A DNA stretch of 64,000 bases, taken from Bidens hawaiensis (lineage: Eukaryota; Streptophyta; Magnoliopsida; Asterales; Asteraceae). Location: positions 45,602 through 109,601 of the forward strand of contig JAIQDT010007677.1 in assembly GCA_021521415.1 (NCBI GenBank), in the 5' to 3' direction. How positions within the stretch are numbered: the stretch's first letter is position 1; every line of letters starts with the position of its first letter. The position numbers were made by a program, and so were the translations under genes. Below are positions 35,497 to 47,236 of this stretch, one piece after another. The notes under the pieces are model-generated. The model did not search any database. It was not told where the DNA came from and was given only the letters and a program-made list of their open reading frames with translations.

Positions 35497-36316
35497 GGAG
35501 TCAAATGTCCAAAATAAAGTGTCGAAAGTGTCAATAAGCATAATGTGATCAGATAAGAAAGGTATAAGTCAAGTTGAGGTTACATGTGAAAGCATACTAC
35601 GCACGAGGTATGATGGAGTATGTAATTTGTCGGATTAAACGGGTACGACACAAGCATTGTGCTTAATCTATACCTTAACATGTCACATTGACATTCAAAT
35701 ACTTGTTAAGTTTAAAGTAGACAAATTAAATCTACAATCGACTTTGGGTTCTTGGCATAATAATTTCCAAATAGAAGTGTGATCTAGAAACTTAAAAGAT
35801 AATGTGATTCCATATTGTGATCTTTCTCACAAAAATAATTTAGTAAACTTTTAAGTGAATACTTTTGGTATATAATATTAATTTTACTCCTATCTTTTTT
35901 TTTTTTTCATTTTCTTCTTATGTTTCAACTTCAAAGTATTATGTATATATTTTCGTAATATTAAAATATATGAAAATGCCAAAAAGATTTTAAAATTTTT
36001 ATTGTGTTCGCACATAGTTTATTAAACCTTTGTTTTACTCAAAATCATGTGTTTTGTTGTCAAGGTCGTTCATGCAAACTTTGTTGGAAACCAAGGACTT
36101 AAACAAATCATTTACAAGTTGAGGGACTGAAATTGGGAGGGTCTGTAAACAAATTCTTCGTTGACCCTCAAGATGGTCTGTGAATAACTTTAATTTTTTC
36201 TAAGTTTTGTGCAGTTATACATGGACATGTAGATCAAGATCAAGTCTACTTGGAGTTGCAAATGCTGAAGCGCTTAAAAGAAAATGAGAACGTTAAAGTT
36301 GATGGTTGAACTTAAT
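35497..36316 (+). other. Remaining 3' region of copia copy B, truncated
   Basis: Matches 8930-9740 of copy A up to about 36316, where homology stops and G1-type LTR sequence begins. The polypurine tract and 3' LTR of copy B are therefore missing. Confidence 0.6.
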
Positions 36317-36433
36317 ATATTCGGGTCATAAACAGCACATTCAGTTGTTCATTTGTTCGTTACGTAATAAACGGTTAATTGTTTGTTCGATACGTAATAA
36401 CTAAGATATACATAGTTTTGTCACGAATTCACA
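36317..36433 (-). mobile_element. G1-type LTR end fragment E
   Basis: About 117 bases matching 2345-2463 and 18290-18401: the block with GTTCGTTACGTAATAA and the terminal TTTTGTCACGAATTCACA. It faces fragment D (37176 onward) head to head across a large inverted repeat. Confidence 0.65.
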
Positions 36434-37208
36434 ATCTATGAAAGGAGGGTGGCAGACCCTAATAATATCTATGAAAGATGGGTGGCAGACCCTATTAATT
36501 TCTGTGAAAGGAAGATGGGAGACCCTAATAATATCTGTGAGGTAATGGGGCGAAAGGCTCTTAAAAACATAGAAATAATTATGTATGTATTAGTAAGCTA
36601 AAACAAGAACGTATGAAGTATGAAAGAATGTAAAGTATGAAGGTATGCATGAATGAAATATAAGCAGGCTATGTATGTAGTGAATACACATAAGTAAGTG
36701 TGTGAATTAATGTACGCTACCTGATAAATTAGAGCTCACTTAGCGTAGCTTACTTTTAGTATGCACATAGACAAATAGGTTAAAGCAGCTGGCTTGAGAA
36801 AGACATATGGCACGAACTGAAGACGCTGGTATCTGAAGAAAAGGAATGTACTGATGTTTTCTTCCATTATGTTTGATTTGTAAAAGACAAGTAGATACTT
36901 ATATTTCCTTCATGCATACCTTCATACATTCATACTTTCATACATTCATATTTGCATTCTTTCATACTTGCTTACTTACATTTTTTCATACTTCATACTT
37001 TCTTGTTTTAGCTTACTAATACATACATAATTATTTCTATGTTTTTAAGAGCCTTTTGCCCTATTACCTCACAAGTATTATTAGGGTCTCCCACCTTCCT
37101 TTCACAGAAATTAATAGGGTCAGCCACCCATCTTTCACAGATATTATTAGGGTCTGCCACCCTCCTTTCATAGATTGTGAATTCGTGACAAAACTATGTA
37201 TATCTTAG
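36401..37208. repeat. Large inverted repeat (arms 262 and 308 bp)
   Basis: Left arm 36401-36662 is the reverse complement of 36901-37208 at roughly 95% identity by eye, with a 238-bp spacer. Each arm has, from outside in: a G1 LTR end, three imperfect 33-36-bp units built on GGTGGCAGACCCTAATAAT, then GGCTCTTAAAAACATAG, and a run of ATGAAGTATGAA-like short repeats. The extra length of the right arm comes from additional CATAC-type repeats. A transcript through it would fold into a long hairpin. Confidence 0.88.
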
Positions 37209-38733
37209 CTAATACATCGATATTAGGGCCATAGTATATAGAAATCCAGTAAAATGACAATATTCTCATACAACAATACGCTCTGACTTTAAACACGAAC
37301 ACTAGTACTAAAACAAGCATTGTATCATCAGTCAAGCCGAAAAAGGTTTATAAAACACTTATTTGAGATGTTTTAAGCAACTTGTGAAAATATTTTGGAT
37401 TTTTATAACCAAATGATAAGGTTTTTTTTTAAGTTGCAAAAATTTAGCCGAAAAACATTCGTTTTTGCGCTTTTGCACACCCGAACTATTTTTCTTGCCA
37501 AAAACCGAACTCGAACTAAATTTGGACTTGGAATTTCACGTATGGTATGCAAAATGAATATAATATAAAGGCAAAAAGGGGCCCAAATGGACCCGCCACT
37601 TGGTGACGCACCCCTTTGAGATAACTTCTCATTTAAGCCTCCTTGATAAATTTCACAAAATATCTTGAATACCATCTACTCCAGCTGCTAACATCTCATT
37701 TCCACAAAAATCCTAAGGTAATATCTAGTTTTGATCATGCTTGCATTCATAATATTATAGTTTGATTAGTAAAAATAAAATCTGATCATGTAAAACTCTT
37801 CAAAATGATTCAAAAACATACTTTGATGTTAAACATGGTTAGGAAGCTGAATCAATTACTTTTTGGTCAAAAACACGGATTAGGAGGTTTAAATAGCGTT
37901 TTTTAAGGTTCAAAAACTAAATTTGAAACCCTAACCGAAGCCCTTTATTTCAAGGCTTGATGATTGATTTTATATGCTTGGTTTTGTTACACCTAGCCTG
38001 TAGATACACTAGGTAAACAGCCGAGAACCCGGAAAGGCGAGAAAAGAGCCTAAACACCCAAAAACCGCAAAGGTACTTACCGAACACTCGTTTAGGGGTT
38101 GTTTGTGTCTACATTGTGATGTGCTTGTTCTTAGCCTATGAAATTTTCGGGGACATCAGGGATCATATGAATGAGTTCTTGTCAAAATTTGAGAATTTTT
38201 CAATAATCGGAGAATTTTTGGCGATTTTATTACTGTTTGTTACGGCTTAATTGGGAAAAAGACAAACAAATTGAAAATTTATGAAATTTTGTGGAGAACT
38301 CAGGTAATGCATCACAAGGTCGCACATAAAACTTGGGGTCGTTGGAAAACCCTAGCTATAATTTCTGAATTCGCGTTTAATCGAGTTTTAACGGACGTTT
38401 ATTGCACAAAAAGGTATTTTAGCCAAATTGTTTGGTTCTGGAATTTTTATAGGGATTTTTGGAAGATATTTTTATCACTTGGAAAAATAATCAGATTTTT
38501 CAAAAATCGTTAGGTATAAACGGATAATTTATTGGTTAAAAATAGAATATAAAATGAATTTTTATAAATTAATAAATGAGTAAATATTTTCAACAATATT
38601 TTTATAATAATATACATATATTAATTAGTGAGTGTTTAAACGATTCGGATGAATTGTGTGCGTTTTTCTCCAAACCAATCTGTAAACAACAGAAACGGAC
38701 CCTGTGGCGAATCCAGACATCTAAACTCTGAAT

Positions 38734-41545
38734 TGTTAATACGTTATTACGAGCCAAGATCTAGTCGCAAATCGATATGTCAACTCGTGTTCAATACGTT
38801 AAACATTGATACATTAATGGAGGAATACGTTACAGAGAAAATCCGGCAGCATAACGTTACAGGGGAATAAATATGGCATAGATCTCTATGCAAATATACT
38901 ATGGAAGGCCTATTTATAGGCATGCCTCATTCGTTATATTGTATTAACGAATGATGCCTCTCATTCATTAGAATACTACTAACGAATGACTTTCCATAGC
39001 CCATTCACTAAACACACTTAGCGAGTGGGTATAATTTAACGATTGAGCCGCCATTCGGTACAATGTATTAATGAATGGGCTCTTACATTAACGAATATGC
39101 CTAGTCTTTAATGAATGAGGCCTCATTCGCTAAACATGCTTAGCGAATGAGCCTTTATACATTAAGTGTAAAGACTAAACTACCCCTATCCTATTCGAAC
39201 AGTTGCGGACATCAAATCCGTGCACTTATAGACCCCCCCTTGTCTATAGCTGTCGAATGCTTTCCAATACTTTAGCATCCAATAATTTAACCGTGAATAC
39301 TTTAACTGCATATCATAAGCCGTAATACCAACCTTCCCTTTGGCTGATGATTCTCGGGCTTGTGCGAACAAACAAACTATAACTCTTTGTAAGCAAACCA
39401 AAAGTTGTAGCTACTCGTATCAGATCTCACCACTCAAATAAGCATCTCCAGGTGATCATTCCGATCATCCAACTGGCATATAATATGGTTCGATGAAACG
39501 AATCAATTAGCAGCAAGTCATTGGCTATCTGTCGCACCGGTAAATAAAAATTTCTGTATGTTTAACCTCGTCACACATCTTCATGAGCAACCCAATCATT
39601 CCGCATCTTTCACTTTGTTCTTCACTCTCTCGATAACGTCTATCCCAAAATATAACTCTTTGAAGCTCTTCGGCAAGCAATACGCTTGGATGCATTATTG
39701 TTTTGGGCAAATAATTCAGAGTTCCAACCTTCGTTAATCAATCCCGAATGATCATTTTCTTCAATCAGATGTCAAGACTCGTATATTCCTCAATCAATTC
39801 AACCCATTCAATAATTGTCCCCTTCAACAGAAGTGATCCGCCGGATACTCGTAGCCAACATTGTCAGGATCAAAGTCCCTCAGAAAGAAGTAATCGGACA
39901 GACACTCGTATCCCACATAGTCAGGTTTCAATCTTGAACAAATCAATCCACGATCGAAGAACAATAGCAGTCTTGAACTCGGTCAAATATAGCTTTGCAA
40001 TCACGTATTACCACCCGAATTGCAGTAATTTTTCAAGAAATCCTTGCAAACGTAGGAAGATATCAATCGAATAAACTCTATGAAATTTTTATCTCCCCCA
40101 TTTCTTAACAAATTCGGCAAGGTCTCGAACAAATCTTCAAAATTCTTCAATAAAATTCTCATTAACTTAGTCGGTTACTCCCCCTCGGCCCATCGATATG
40201 CGTGAAAATCGGCTGGAAAATATATCATCAAAATTTGCCAGAAGAGTGTCCCGCATATTTGAAATATCCTCGAAAAATTTCGTTTCAGAAAATTTTTCCG
40301 AAAATACTCTTTTTTTTATCCTCATACGTTACACTGTTCACATTCGTTTGAATAGTATCTCATTCGTCCACATCCATCCACATTCGTTACCCTTGAACGA
40401 ATGGGTCTCTTTCGTTAAACCCTATAGCGAATGGTTTATACGTTAAATCAAATACATTAACCTTTTAACGTATGTCTTCCATACGTTAATCACCCTTATT
40501 CGTTTGAATAGTTCACGAATGAGATCTCATTCGTTAAGAAATCCATATTCGTTAAAATTCCTTGACGAATAACTCATTAGTTAAACCTCCATAACAAATG
40601 AGCTTTTAAATTAATGAATGAGTCGTTAGTCCGTTACTGTCGCCTCCGAAAAAACGGGTTTCGCTGTAAAATTCAGTTACGGTGGCCGGAAAACTCATAT
40701 CTTCAACGGAATCTGGAAAATCAAGCTCTAACAATGTCAGATTTCATCAAATCTTCATAATTAACCACCAAAATGTATCAATGAGCTCGGATTTCTATCA
40801 GAAACATGAATATATCATCAATTCCATTGTTCAAGCACTGTATCTGATCTAATTCAGATCAAACCATAACTTAACTATCCATGGCGGATTCTTTAATTCA
40901 CCATAATTAAACACCAAATTTCACACGAGGATACGGATTTACACCAGGAACATGAATCTATAATCAATTTCATCATTCATCCCATAAATCTTCCAAAATC
41001 CGTCAAACAGTGAATACACCATAAGAACACAAATGAACGTATCACGAGCAACCTCCGGCTCTGATACCAGTTGTAAATACGTTATTACGAGCCAAGGTCT
41101 AGTCGCAAATCGATACGTAACTCATGTTCAATACGTTCAACATTGATACATTAGTGGAGGAATACGTTACAGAGAAAATCCGACAGCATAACGTTATAGA
41201 AGAATAAATATGGCATGGATCTCTATGCAAATCTACTATGGAAGGCCTATTTATAGGCATGCCTCATTCGTTATACTGTATTAACGAATGATGCCTCTCA
41301 TTCGTTAGAATAGTTCTAACGAATGACTTTCCATAGCCCATTCGCCAAACACAATGATTGAGCCGCCATTCGTTACACTGTATTATTAAATGGGCTTTTA
41401 CATTAATGAATATGCCTAGTATTTAACAATTGAGGCCACATTCGCTAAGCATGCTTAGCGAATGAGCCTTTATACATTAAATGTAAAGACTAATCTGCCC
41501 CTATCCTATTCGAACAGCTACGAACACCAAATCCGTGCGCTTACA
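38734..41545 (-). mobile_element. 2.8-kb non-autonomous LTR element
   Basis: LTRs 38734-39230 (497 bp) and 41072-41545 (474 bp) enclose 1.84 kb. Minus orientation: primer binding site at 41057-41070 (minus strand CTGGTATCAGAGCC) and polypurine tract AAGGGGGGGTC at 39231-39241. Target duplication TGAAT (38729-38733) / TGAAA (41546-41550), one mismatch. The LTRs differ by many substitutions and a gap of about 25 bp, so the insertion is old. Small minus frames at 39186-39401 and 39525-39710 show no known motif. No gag or pol is present, so it must have been mobilised by another element. Both LTRs and the internal part near 40300-40640 are packed with ATTCGTTA/TAACGAAT words. Confidence 0.82.
41057..41070 (-). 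other. Primer binding site of the 2.8-kb element
   Basis: Minus strand CTGGTATCAGAGCC, one base from the LTR end; initiator Met tRNA type. Confidence 0.85.
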
Positions 41546-42604
41546 TGAAATTTCTTTATAATTTTAATCATTTTATCAACCGACACGTCTACTCAAGTTT
41601 GTGTGATCTTAACTGTTTTGGAAACGCGTAAAAGACCAACTTGGCCTAACACGTGAAACGGTGAAACTGAGCCAAGCTCGATTTTGAACATTAGACATTG
41701 TACAATGTCACAATCTAAGACTACTGATATATTCTGGGCATAAAAGCTATACCCAGACTAGATATACAGCTCAATTCAGTCTAGTGACCATATTAATATT
41801 AAATTATTAAATATATGATACCAATTATAGGAACCGAGTTGTAACAAGCTGTACGAGCTGTTAACCGATGTCGTACTGATTATATTACCATAAGGTGAGT
41901 TTCATGACCACTCTTTTTAAACTGTTTTATGAACATTTGGGGTGAAAATCATCATGTTTATATACATCTATATATCTGGAAACGCTTTATAATGTGAATT
42001 ATCTAAGTGCTAACACACAAAAAGTCCCCCACAAACACGGTGATTAACTTCGAGCCGGTGGCTTGTGAATAGTAATATTGGTTTGACAAACCCAAACGGG
42101 GCTGGCACAGATGCCGAGATATTACACCATTTGCAAATGACCATATTTATACAAACAAGCTATGTAGTGTTAGACATAGCTACTCGGGGCATTTTGTGGG
42201 CGGAAGGGGGGCCACGGTGGTAGACTTGGGTAGTGGAAGCCATGTAGCACGAACAAACAGTCAAGGTTTCACTGTAGGTTAGTATAATTACATCACAAAC
42301 ATGCATACAAACATACATACGTACGTACATACAAACTATGATTGTTGTGGTTACACATAATTGATTTTGTTAAAACTCATGAAACTCACCAACCATTTGT
42401 AGTTGACCCGTTTTAACATGTTTTTCAGGTGTACCGAAATTGGAGTAAAATGCTTATGTGCTACTTGTTTGGATTGTGATCGATGCTATGGAGATAGATG
42501 CAACTATACTAGTACGGAGTAAAGCACTGCAATGAACTGGTTTTTGATATGTATCACTTAGCTTGTAAACAAAGTTAGAATGATATTATATATTGTAAAT
42601 TAGT

Positions 42605-43200
42605 GTTTTTCCCGGCGCCGAGCAGGTCGATAAACCCCGGTTGTGTTGACCCAAGAGTTGATACGGTAGGTCTACGCGAATTCGGTCAGTTTCAGTTACA
42701 TGTTTTATTGAATCAGAACTAAGACAAAAATAAAACAAAAAAATTATAAAAAATTGGGGTGAACCAATGGCGCGGTGTCGGTAGGTAAAACTCGATCATT
42801 GGTAAAACCCGGCCGTTATCGATCACAAGCATTGAAGCAGTTGAGTCTACGCGAATTCAGTCAGTTTTTCTCATGTTTATTACGGTACTGAAACTAAAAC
42901 ACAAAAATCAATATTCGTTCTAGTTACAAAACGGTATTGGAACTAAAACAAAACACGGTGAATTTACACGAATTCGGTTGGTTTCTGTCGTGTTCGGCAC
43001 GGTACCGTAACTAAAACTAAATAATAAAAAAAGAACAAAAGTAAAATTCACATTCGATAGTTTTTCATTATGTTCATTACGGGTCGAAAACAAAACAAAA
43101 CAAAACAAAAACTACCAATAGGGTGCCGCAAAGTGGCCCAATAGGGGCTTCGCGGCACCAAAATTGTACATTATGTTATATAATAATTAGTTTGTTAATG
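42605..43200. other. Unclassified internally repetitive sequence
   Basis: Begins abruptly after LTR fragment D. It holds three diverged units with the core CACGCGAATTCGGTTGG-like (CTACGCGAATTCGGTCAG, CTACGCGAATTCAGTCAG, TTACACGAATTCGGTTGG at about 42672, 42846 and 42962), each followed by an ATGTTTATTACGGTACTGAAACTAAA-type block and A-rich runs. It ends with an imperfect hairpin around TGCCGCAAAG and TTCGCGGCA (43122-43160). No coding capacity. It could be part of an element I do not recognise. Confidence 0.45.
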
Positions 43201-43289
43201 TTTCTTTTTAAACAATGTGGTTGATACCAGAGATTTCTGTTACATTCCCGTTTTACTCTTCCGCAATCACTAGTCAGGGCGGGAGGCTA

Positions 43290-43385
43290 AAATTATTAGG
43301 GTCTGCCGCCTCCTTTCACAAATATTATTAGGGTCTGCTACCCTCCTTTACACATATATTATTAGGTTCTGTCACCCTCGTAACC
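43290..43385. repeat. Three units related to the 36.4/37.1-kb repeat block
   Basis: Three imperfect 33-36-bp units with the core ATTATTAGGGTCTGCC and CCTCCTTTCACA, the same as in both arms of the inverted repeat at 36401-37208, followed by ACCATACATAC-type short repeats. It suggests a common source element. Confidence 0.8.
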
Positions 43386-43765
43386 ATACAACCATACATA
43401 CTTTGCGATACAACCATACTTACTTTACCTATCTTTTGTTATATATTTAAGTCTTCTTATGCATCCACGTACATACTTTTAACTCTTTCTATATCGTTCA
43501 AATATTATTCGTAAACAGTTATATGGCATACACTTACCACTTGAGGTACGTGTATTAACTGACAATATAGGATTACGCAAATAGCCCCGAAAAACATAAC
43601 AGAGAAAGGGGCTAGAGACTCACGTGGATCCTGTTTCCCTCGGAGTTAACTGTAACACCTTTCTTCAGTTGAGTGTGGTTAACTGTGTAACAAATTACAA
43701 GCATCACTTAACTACTCCTAGTAATCATATTTCTAGGTTAATGAAGCCCCTAACGAATGGAGTTC

Positions 43766-43855
43766 CGGGGGCAGTGCCCCTGGTAGCGGGGTCCTAGGGG
43801 CGGCAGCCCCTTGCAGGGTCCAAGGGGCAGAGCCTCTAGTTGGGGTCAAGCTGAC
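43766..43855. repeat. GC-rich palindromic block
   Basis: A C/G-rich stretch with nested palindromes such as GGGGCAGTGCCCC and GGGGCGGCAGCCCC, unlike the AT-rich surroundings. Able to form short stable hairpins. Purpose unknown. Confidence 0.65.
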
Positions 43856-44258
43856 CTTTTGAGAAAAGGATAATTAAAAGATCTCTTGGGAAGGAAAGAT
43901 AATTAAATGCAAGAGGATAACAAGGCTGCCGAAGAAGCACCCTCTCCTCTTCCAGATGCAAGAATAGTCAACCTTATATTTGGAGGATCTGACATATGTG
44001 GTACCTCCTACTCTGCAGCCAAAGACATGCCAAAGAATCCAAGTCTGATAAAAAAAACCAGACCCACCAGAACAACAATTCTCGATGATAAAAACCCGTT
44101 GAAGAAGAAGACAAAGAAAAGATCTTGGATTCTCACCGTGATAGTCTTATTATCAACTTATAGATGGCAAACCATTGTGCTCGAAGGATCCTGGGCGACA
44201 GAGAAAGTTCAGTCAACATTATCCAGCTTGAAACCTTGAAGAAAATGAATATTCCAGG

Positions 44259-44821
44259 CTATGCAGTTAGTGCGGTAAAAAACCGGTTAGTGGTCAATGG
44301 CCGCTATTTGAGATATAGGTTATCGCAGTGGGATAGCGGTGAGAAAGCGGTAATTTTAATATCATGCATCATATATATTTATACACACACACACACACAC
44401 ACACACACATTTTAATAGTAATATCAAAGGTAAAAAAACACAAAAGTATCAATAATTGAAACATGATTTAATCATATGCAATGAAATCTTCCTCCGAGTC
44501 CACATCAACCAAGGAATCGTTGGTAGACGAAAGAACAAGAACATGACTTTTCTAGGATTTTGGATAAAAAGCTGGTTATAAACAAATAAAAGATCAAATT
44601 TGAAGTTTGAGCTATTTTGGTTTTTTCTTAATTTATCCCAAATATACCAACCTTGAAAATCGGTGCTATGACCGCTGTCTAGGAATAAAAAATCAGTCAA
44701 ATAGTGGCCAATAGCGCTGCTAATAGCGGTTCCGCTATTCTAGACCGCTATTGGCACCGCTATTTTGCAATGGTCCGCTAACCGCTATCCCATTGCTATC
44801 CCACTGCTATTGACTGCATAG
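44259..44821. mobile_element. hAT-like non-autonomous DNA element (563 bp)
   Basis: Ends are inverted repeats CTATGCAGT / ACTGCATAG. It is flanked by an 8-bp target duplication with one mismatch, ATTCCAGG (44251-44258) and ATTTCAGG (44822-44829). Eight-base duplications are the hAT signature. Subterminal regions carry many ATAGCGG/CCGCTAT words in both orientations. It interrupts the Tat-like protease frame. A minus frame of 83 codons (44449-44700) has no recognisable transposase motif. The TIR sequence is not a textbook hAT end, so the superfamily is inferred mainly from duplication length and subterminal repeats. Confidence 0.65.
44381..44410. repeat. (AC)n microsatellite
   Basis: About 29 bases of alternating CA inside the hAT-like element. 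Confidence 0.9.
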
Positions 44822-44889
44822 ATTTCAGGATAAGAAATCTTAAAGAAGTCCTCATTATTGGTAGGATTCAGTGGAGAAGTGAAGAATAC

Positions 44890-45467
44890 TGTAAGTCCCC
44901 CCCGGGGCGTCGCCGATCGATACGAGATCCGCACGAGGTCTAGGAGTGCGGAATCCTCCTAGACTCGTTTATGGTGTACAGACGAATAACACAAACACGT
45001 ACACGATCAAATACACAAACAAATACTAGAACGGGATAAACAAATATGCAGATTCATATATAAAATAATCACGTTACATACCGTAACAAAAACAGAAAAC
45101 ACGACTGACCCGAGGTGAGCTCTACCTCGGGTCGTCTCACACGACTCTAGTCTCTTACTCTCTCTCAATAAACAAGCTGCTCAAACACACACTGATTTCT
45201 TGATCCTTAAAACTAAACAAGACACAACTATATATAGACAAACATTCACGGGCCTGGGCTTCAGTAGGCGAAGTTGTGCTAACTTCGCCTAAGGCGAAGT
45301 TGTGATAACTTTGCCTAAGGCGAAGTTGTGCTAACTTCGCCTGTGGCGTTCCGCTGGTCAGAATTGCATAGCGACGGTCACAAAATGCACCAACAGTCTC
45401 CCCTTTGACCGTTGCTCTCAATTCTAACAAACACGAAAGATCATCTGTTACAAAACATGCACCAACA
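44890..45467 (-). mobile_element. LTR1 of the tandem (578 bp)
   Basis: From TGTAAGTCCCCCCCGGGG to ATGCACCAACA. Contains three AACTTCGCC/GGCGAAGTT palindrome units at about 45268-45346. Lacks the segment of about 52 bp containing GGCAGAAGTTGTTACAACTT that is present in LTR2 and LTR3. Confidence 0.9.
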
Positions 45468-46285
45468 GACTCCCTCTTAACTGATGATCTTCTGTTTGTA
45501 GTCAACCAGCCGTGTCAGAAACTGTCCTGTAGCTTCACAAATCTACCAATCACCCAGCGTCTTCCATATCAGATCTCCCCTTCAGTGTAAGCTTCTCCGA
45601 CTATAACGATTGAGGTCTTTGTAATGCATGCATCCTCGTGCCAATAGATCATCTCAACCAATCACGTGAGTCCATCTGACTTCACCAACACATGAAGTTG
45701 GGCTTCCTCCACAACTTCACCAACTCGTCGACATACGATAAGGTTTAATCTTCAACTACTCAACATCAAGTGATCAATTTCATCACAAAACCACCCTGAC
45801 AGAATCTAACACACGACCATTAAAAAATCTGAAGCATCTTCAATCACCAGGGATAACGATCAGGAACATAAACACTTTAATTCCCGATTAAATCCAACTT
45901 GTTCCAGAATCTTCACTCTAATAAATAAGCAACACGTTTCAGGATCCAATTCTCGAACGCCTTGAAAATAACATAAAAAATATGCTCTGACCGCAATCCA
46001 GTAATGACGAAAAACCTTCAGTTCAATTTGACTTTCTTCGGTTGGTCACCATGAACAACAACAATTTCCTTTCCCACAAACACCCGAATATGTGTCACTA
46101 TCCAGTTTCAAACAATAACCCATTCACAACCTCAACTCCAAATCAGAGTTGACACGTATTTGTTCACACGTAAAACCAAAAGATAACAAGATCACTCGTT
46201 GACGGAACAACATCTTCGGTCTCACAATAATCGTGTACACCCGGCCATACAGACGAAAACTCCATTTTTTTTTATTTTTTTTTTA

Positions 46286-46510
46286 ACTTCACCTGGCTGC
46301 TAACTTCGCCTGGCCATAACTTCGCCTGACTATAACTTTGCCTGGCCATAACTTCGCCTGACCATAACTTCGCCTGGCCATAACTTCGCCTGACCATAAC
46401 TTCGCCTAAAGTCAACTTCGCCTGTTCATAACTTCGCCTGACCTTATATCTTCGCTGAAACCCTACGAACAGTGACGGCAACTTCGCCTGATGAACAATA
46501 ACTTCGCCTG
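46286..46510. repeat. AACTTCGCC satellite array, internal unit 1
   Basis: About a dozen copies of AACTTCGCCTGACCAT or AACTTCGCCTGGCCAT spaced 16-20 bases. The same array recurs at about 48048-48280. Long frames across it (for example 46272-46535 on the minus strand) are products of the repeat, not genes. Confidence 0.9.
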
Positions 46511-46591
46511 AAGAACTGTTCGGCCAGAAACGCACAAAAACGTGACAAAAACACCAAAACGCAGATCTCGAACCATAGCGTAAGAGCCTAA

Positions 46592-46605
46592 GGCTCTGAT
46601 ACCAC
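46592..46605 (-). other. Primer binding site 1 of the tandem element
   Basis: Minus strand GTGGTATCAGAGCC adjacent to LTR2; the equivalent site next to LTR3 is at about 48357-48370. Confidence 0.88.
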
Positions 46606-46606
46606 T

Positions 46607-47236
46607 TGTAAGTCCCCCCGGGGCGTCGCCGATCGATACGAGATCCGCACGAGGTCTAGGAGTGCGGAATCCTCCTAGACTCGTTTATGGTGTACAGAAG
46701 AATAACACAAACACGTACACGATCAAATACACAAACAAATACTAGAACGGGATAAACAAATCTGCAGATTCATATATAAAATAATCACGTTACATACCGT
46801 AACAAAAACAGAAAACACGACTGACCCGAGGTGAGCTCTACCTCGGGTCGTCTCACACGACTCTAGTCTCTTACTCTCTCTCAATAAACAAGCTGCTCAA
46901 ACACACACTGATTTCTTGATCCTTAAAACTAAACAAGACACAACTATATATAGACAAACATTCACGGGCCTGTGCTTCAGTAGGCGAAGTTGTGCTAACT
47001 TCGCCTAAGGCGAAGTTGTGATAACTTCGCCTAAGGCAGAAGTTGTTACAACTTCGCCGTTGGCGAAGTTGTTCTGACTTTGCCTAAGGCGAAGTTGTGC
47101 TAACTTCGCCTGTGGCGTTCCGCTGGTCAGAATTGCATAGCGACGGTCACAAAATGCACCAACAGTCTCCCCTTTGACCGTTGCTCTCAATTCTAACAAA
47201 CACGAAAGATCATCTGTTACAAAACATGCACCAACA
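46607..47236 (-). mobile_element. LTR2 of the tandem (630 bp)
   Basis: Central LTR shared by both units. It is almost identical to LTR3, including the 52-bp segment missing from LTR1. Confidence 0.9.

Larger units (their letters stand above)
37176..42604 (+). mobile_element. G1-type LTR fragment D, split by another element
   Basis: Sequence similar to the G1 LTR but in the opposite orientation to the other copies: it starts TGTGAATTCGTGACAAAAC, passes through blocks equivalent to 2460 down to about 1, and stops near 42604 without reaching the expected CA end. It is interrupted at 38734-41545 by a non-autonomous LTR element with a 5-bp target duplication (TGAAT/TGAAA). Near 37210 about 150 bases are deleted relative to copy C. 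The left boundary abuts the inverted repeat. Confidence 0.7.

Noticed and set aside
46286..46510. Regularly spaced direct repeats resembling a CRISPR array
   Set aside because: Spacers are 7-10 bases, near-identical, and the context is a plant LTR element; no cas gene is present.
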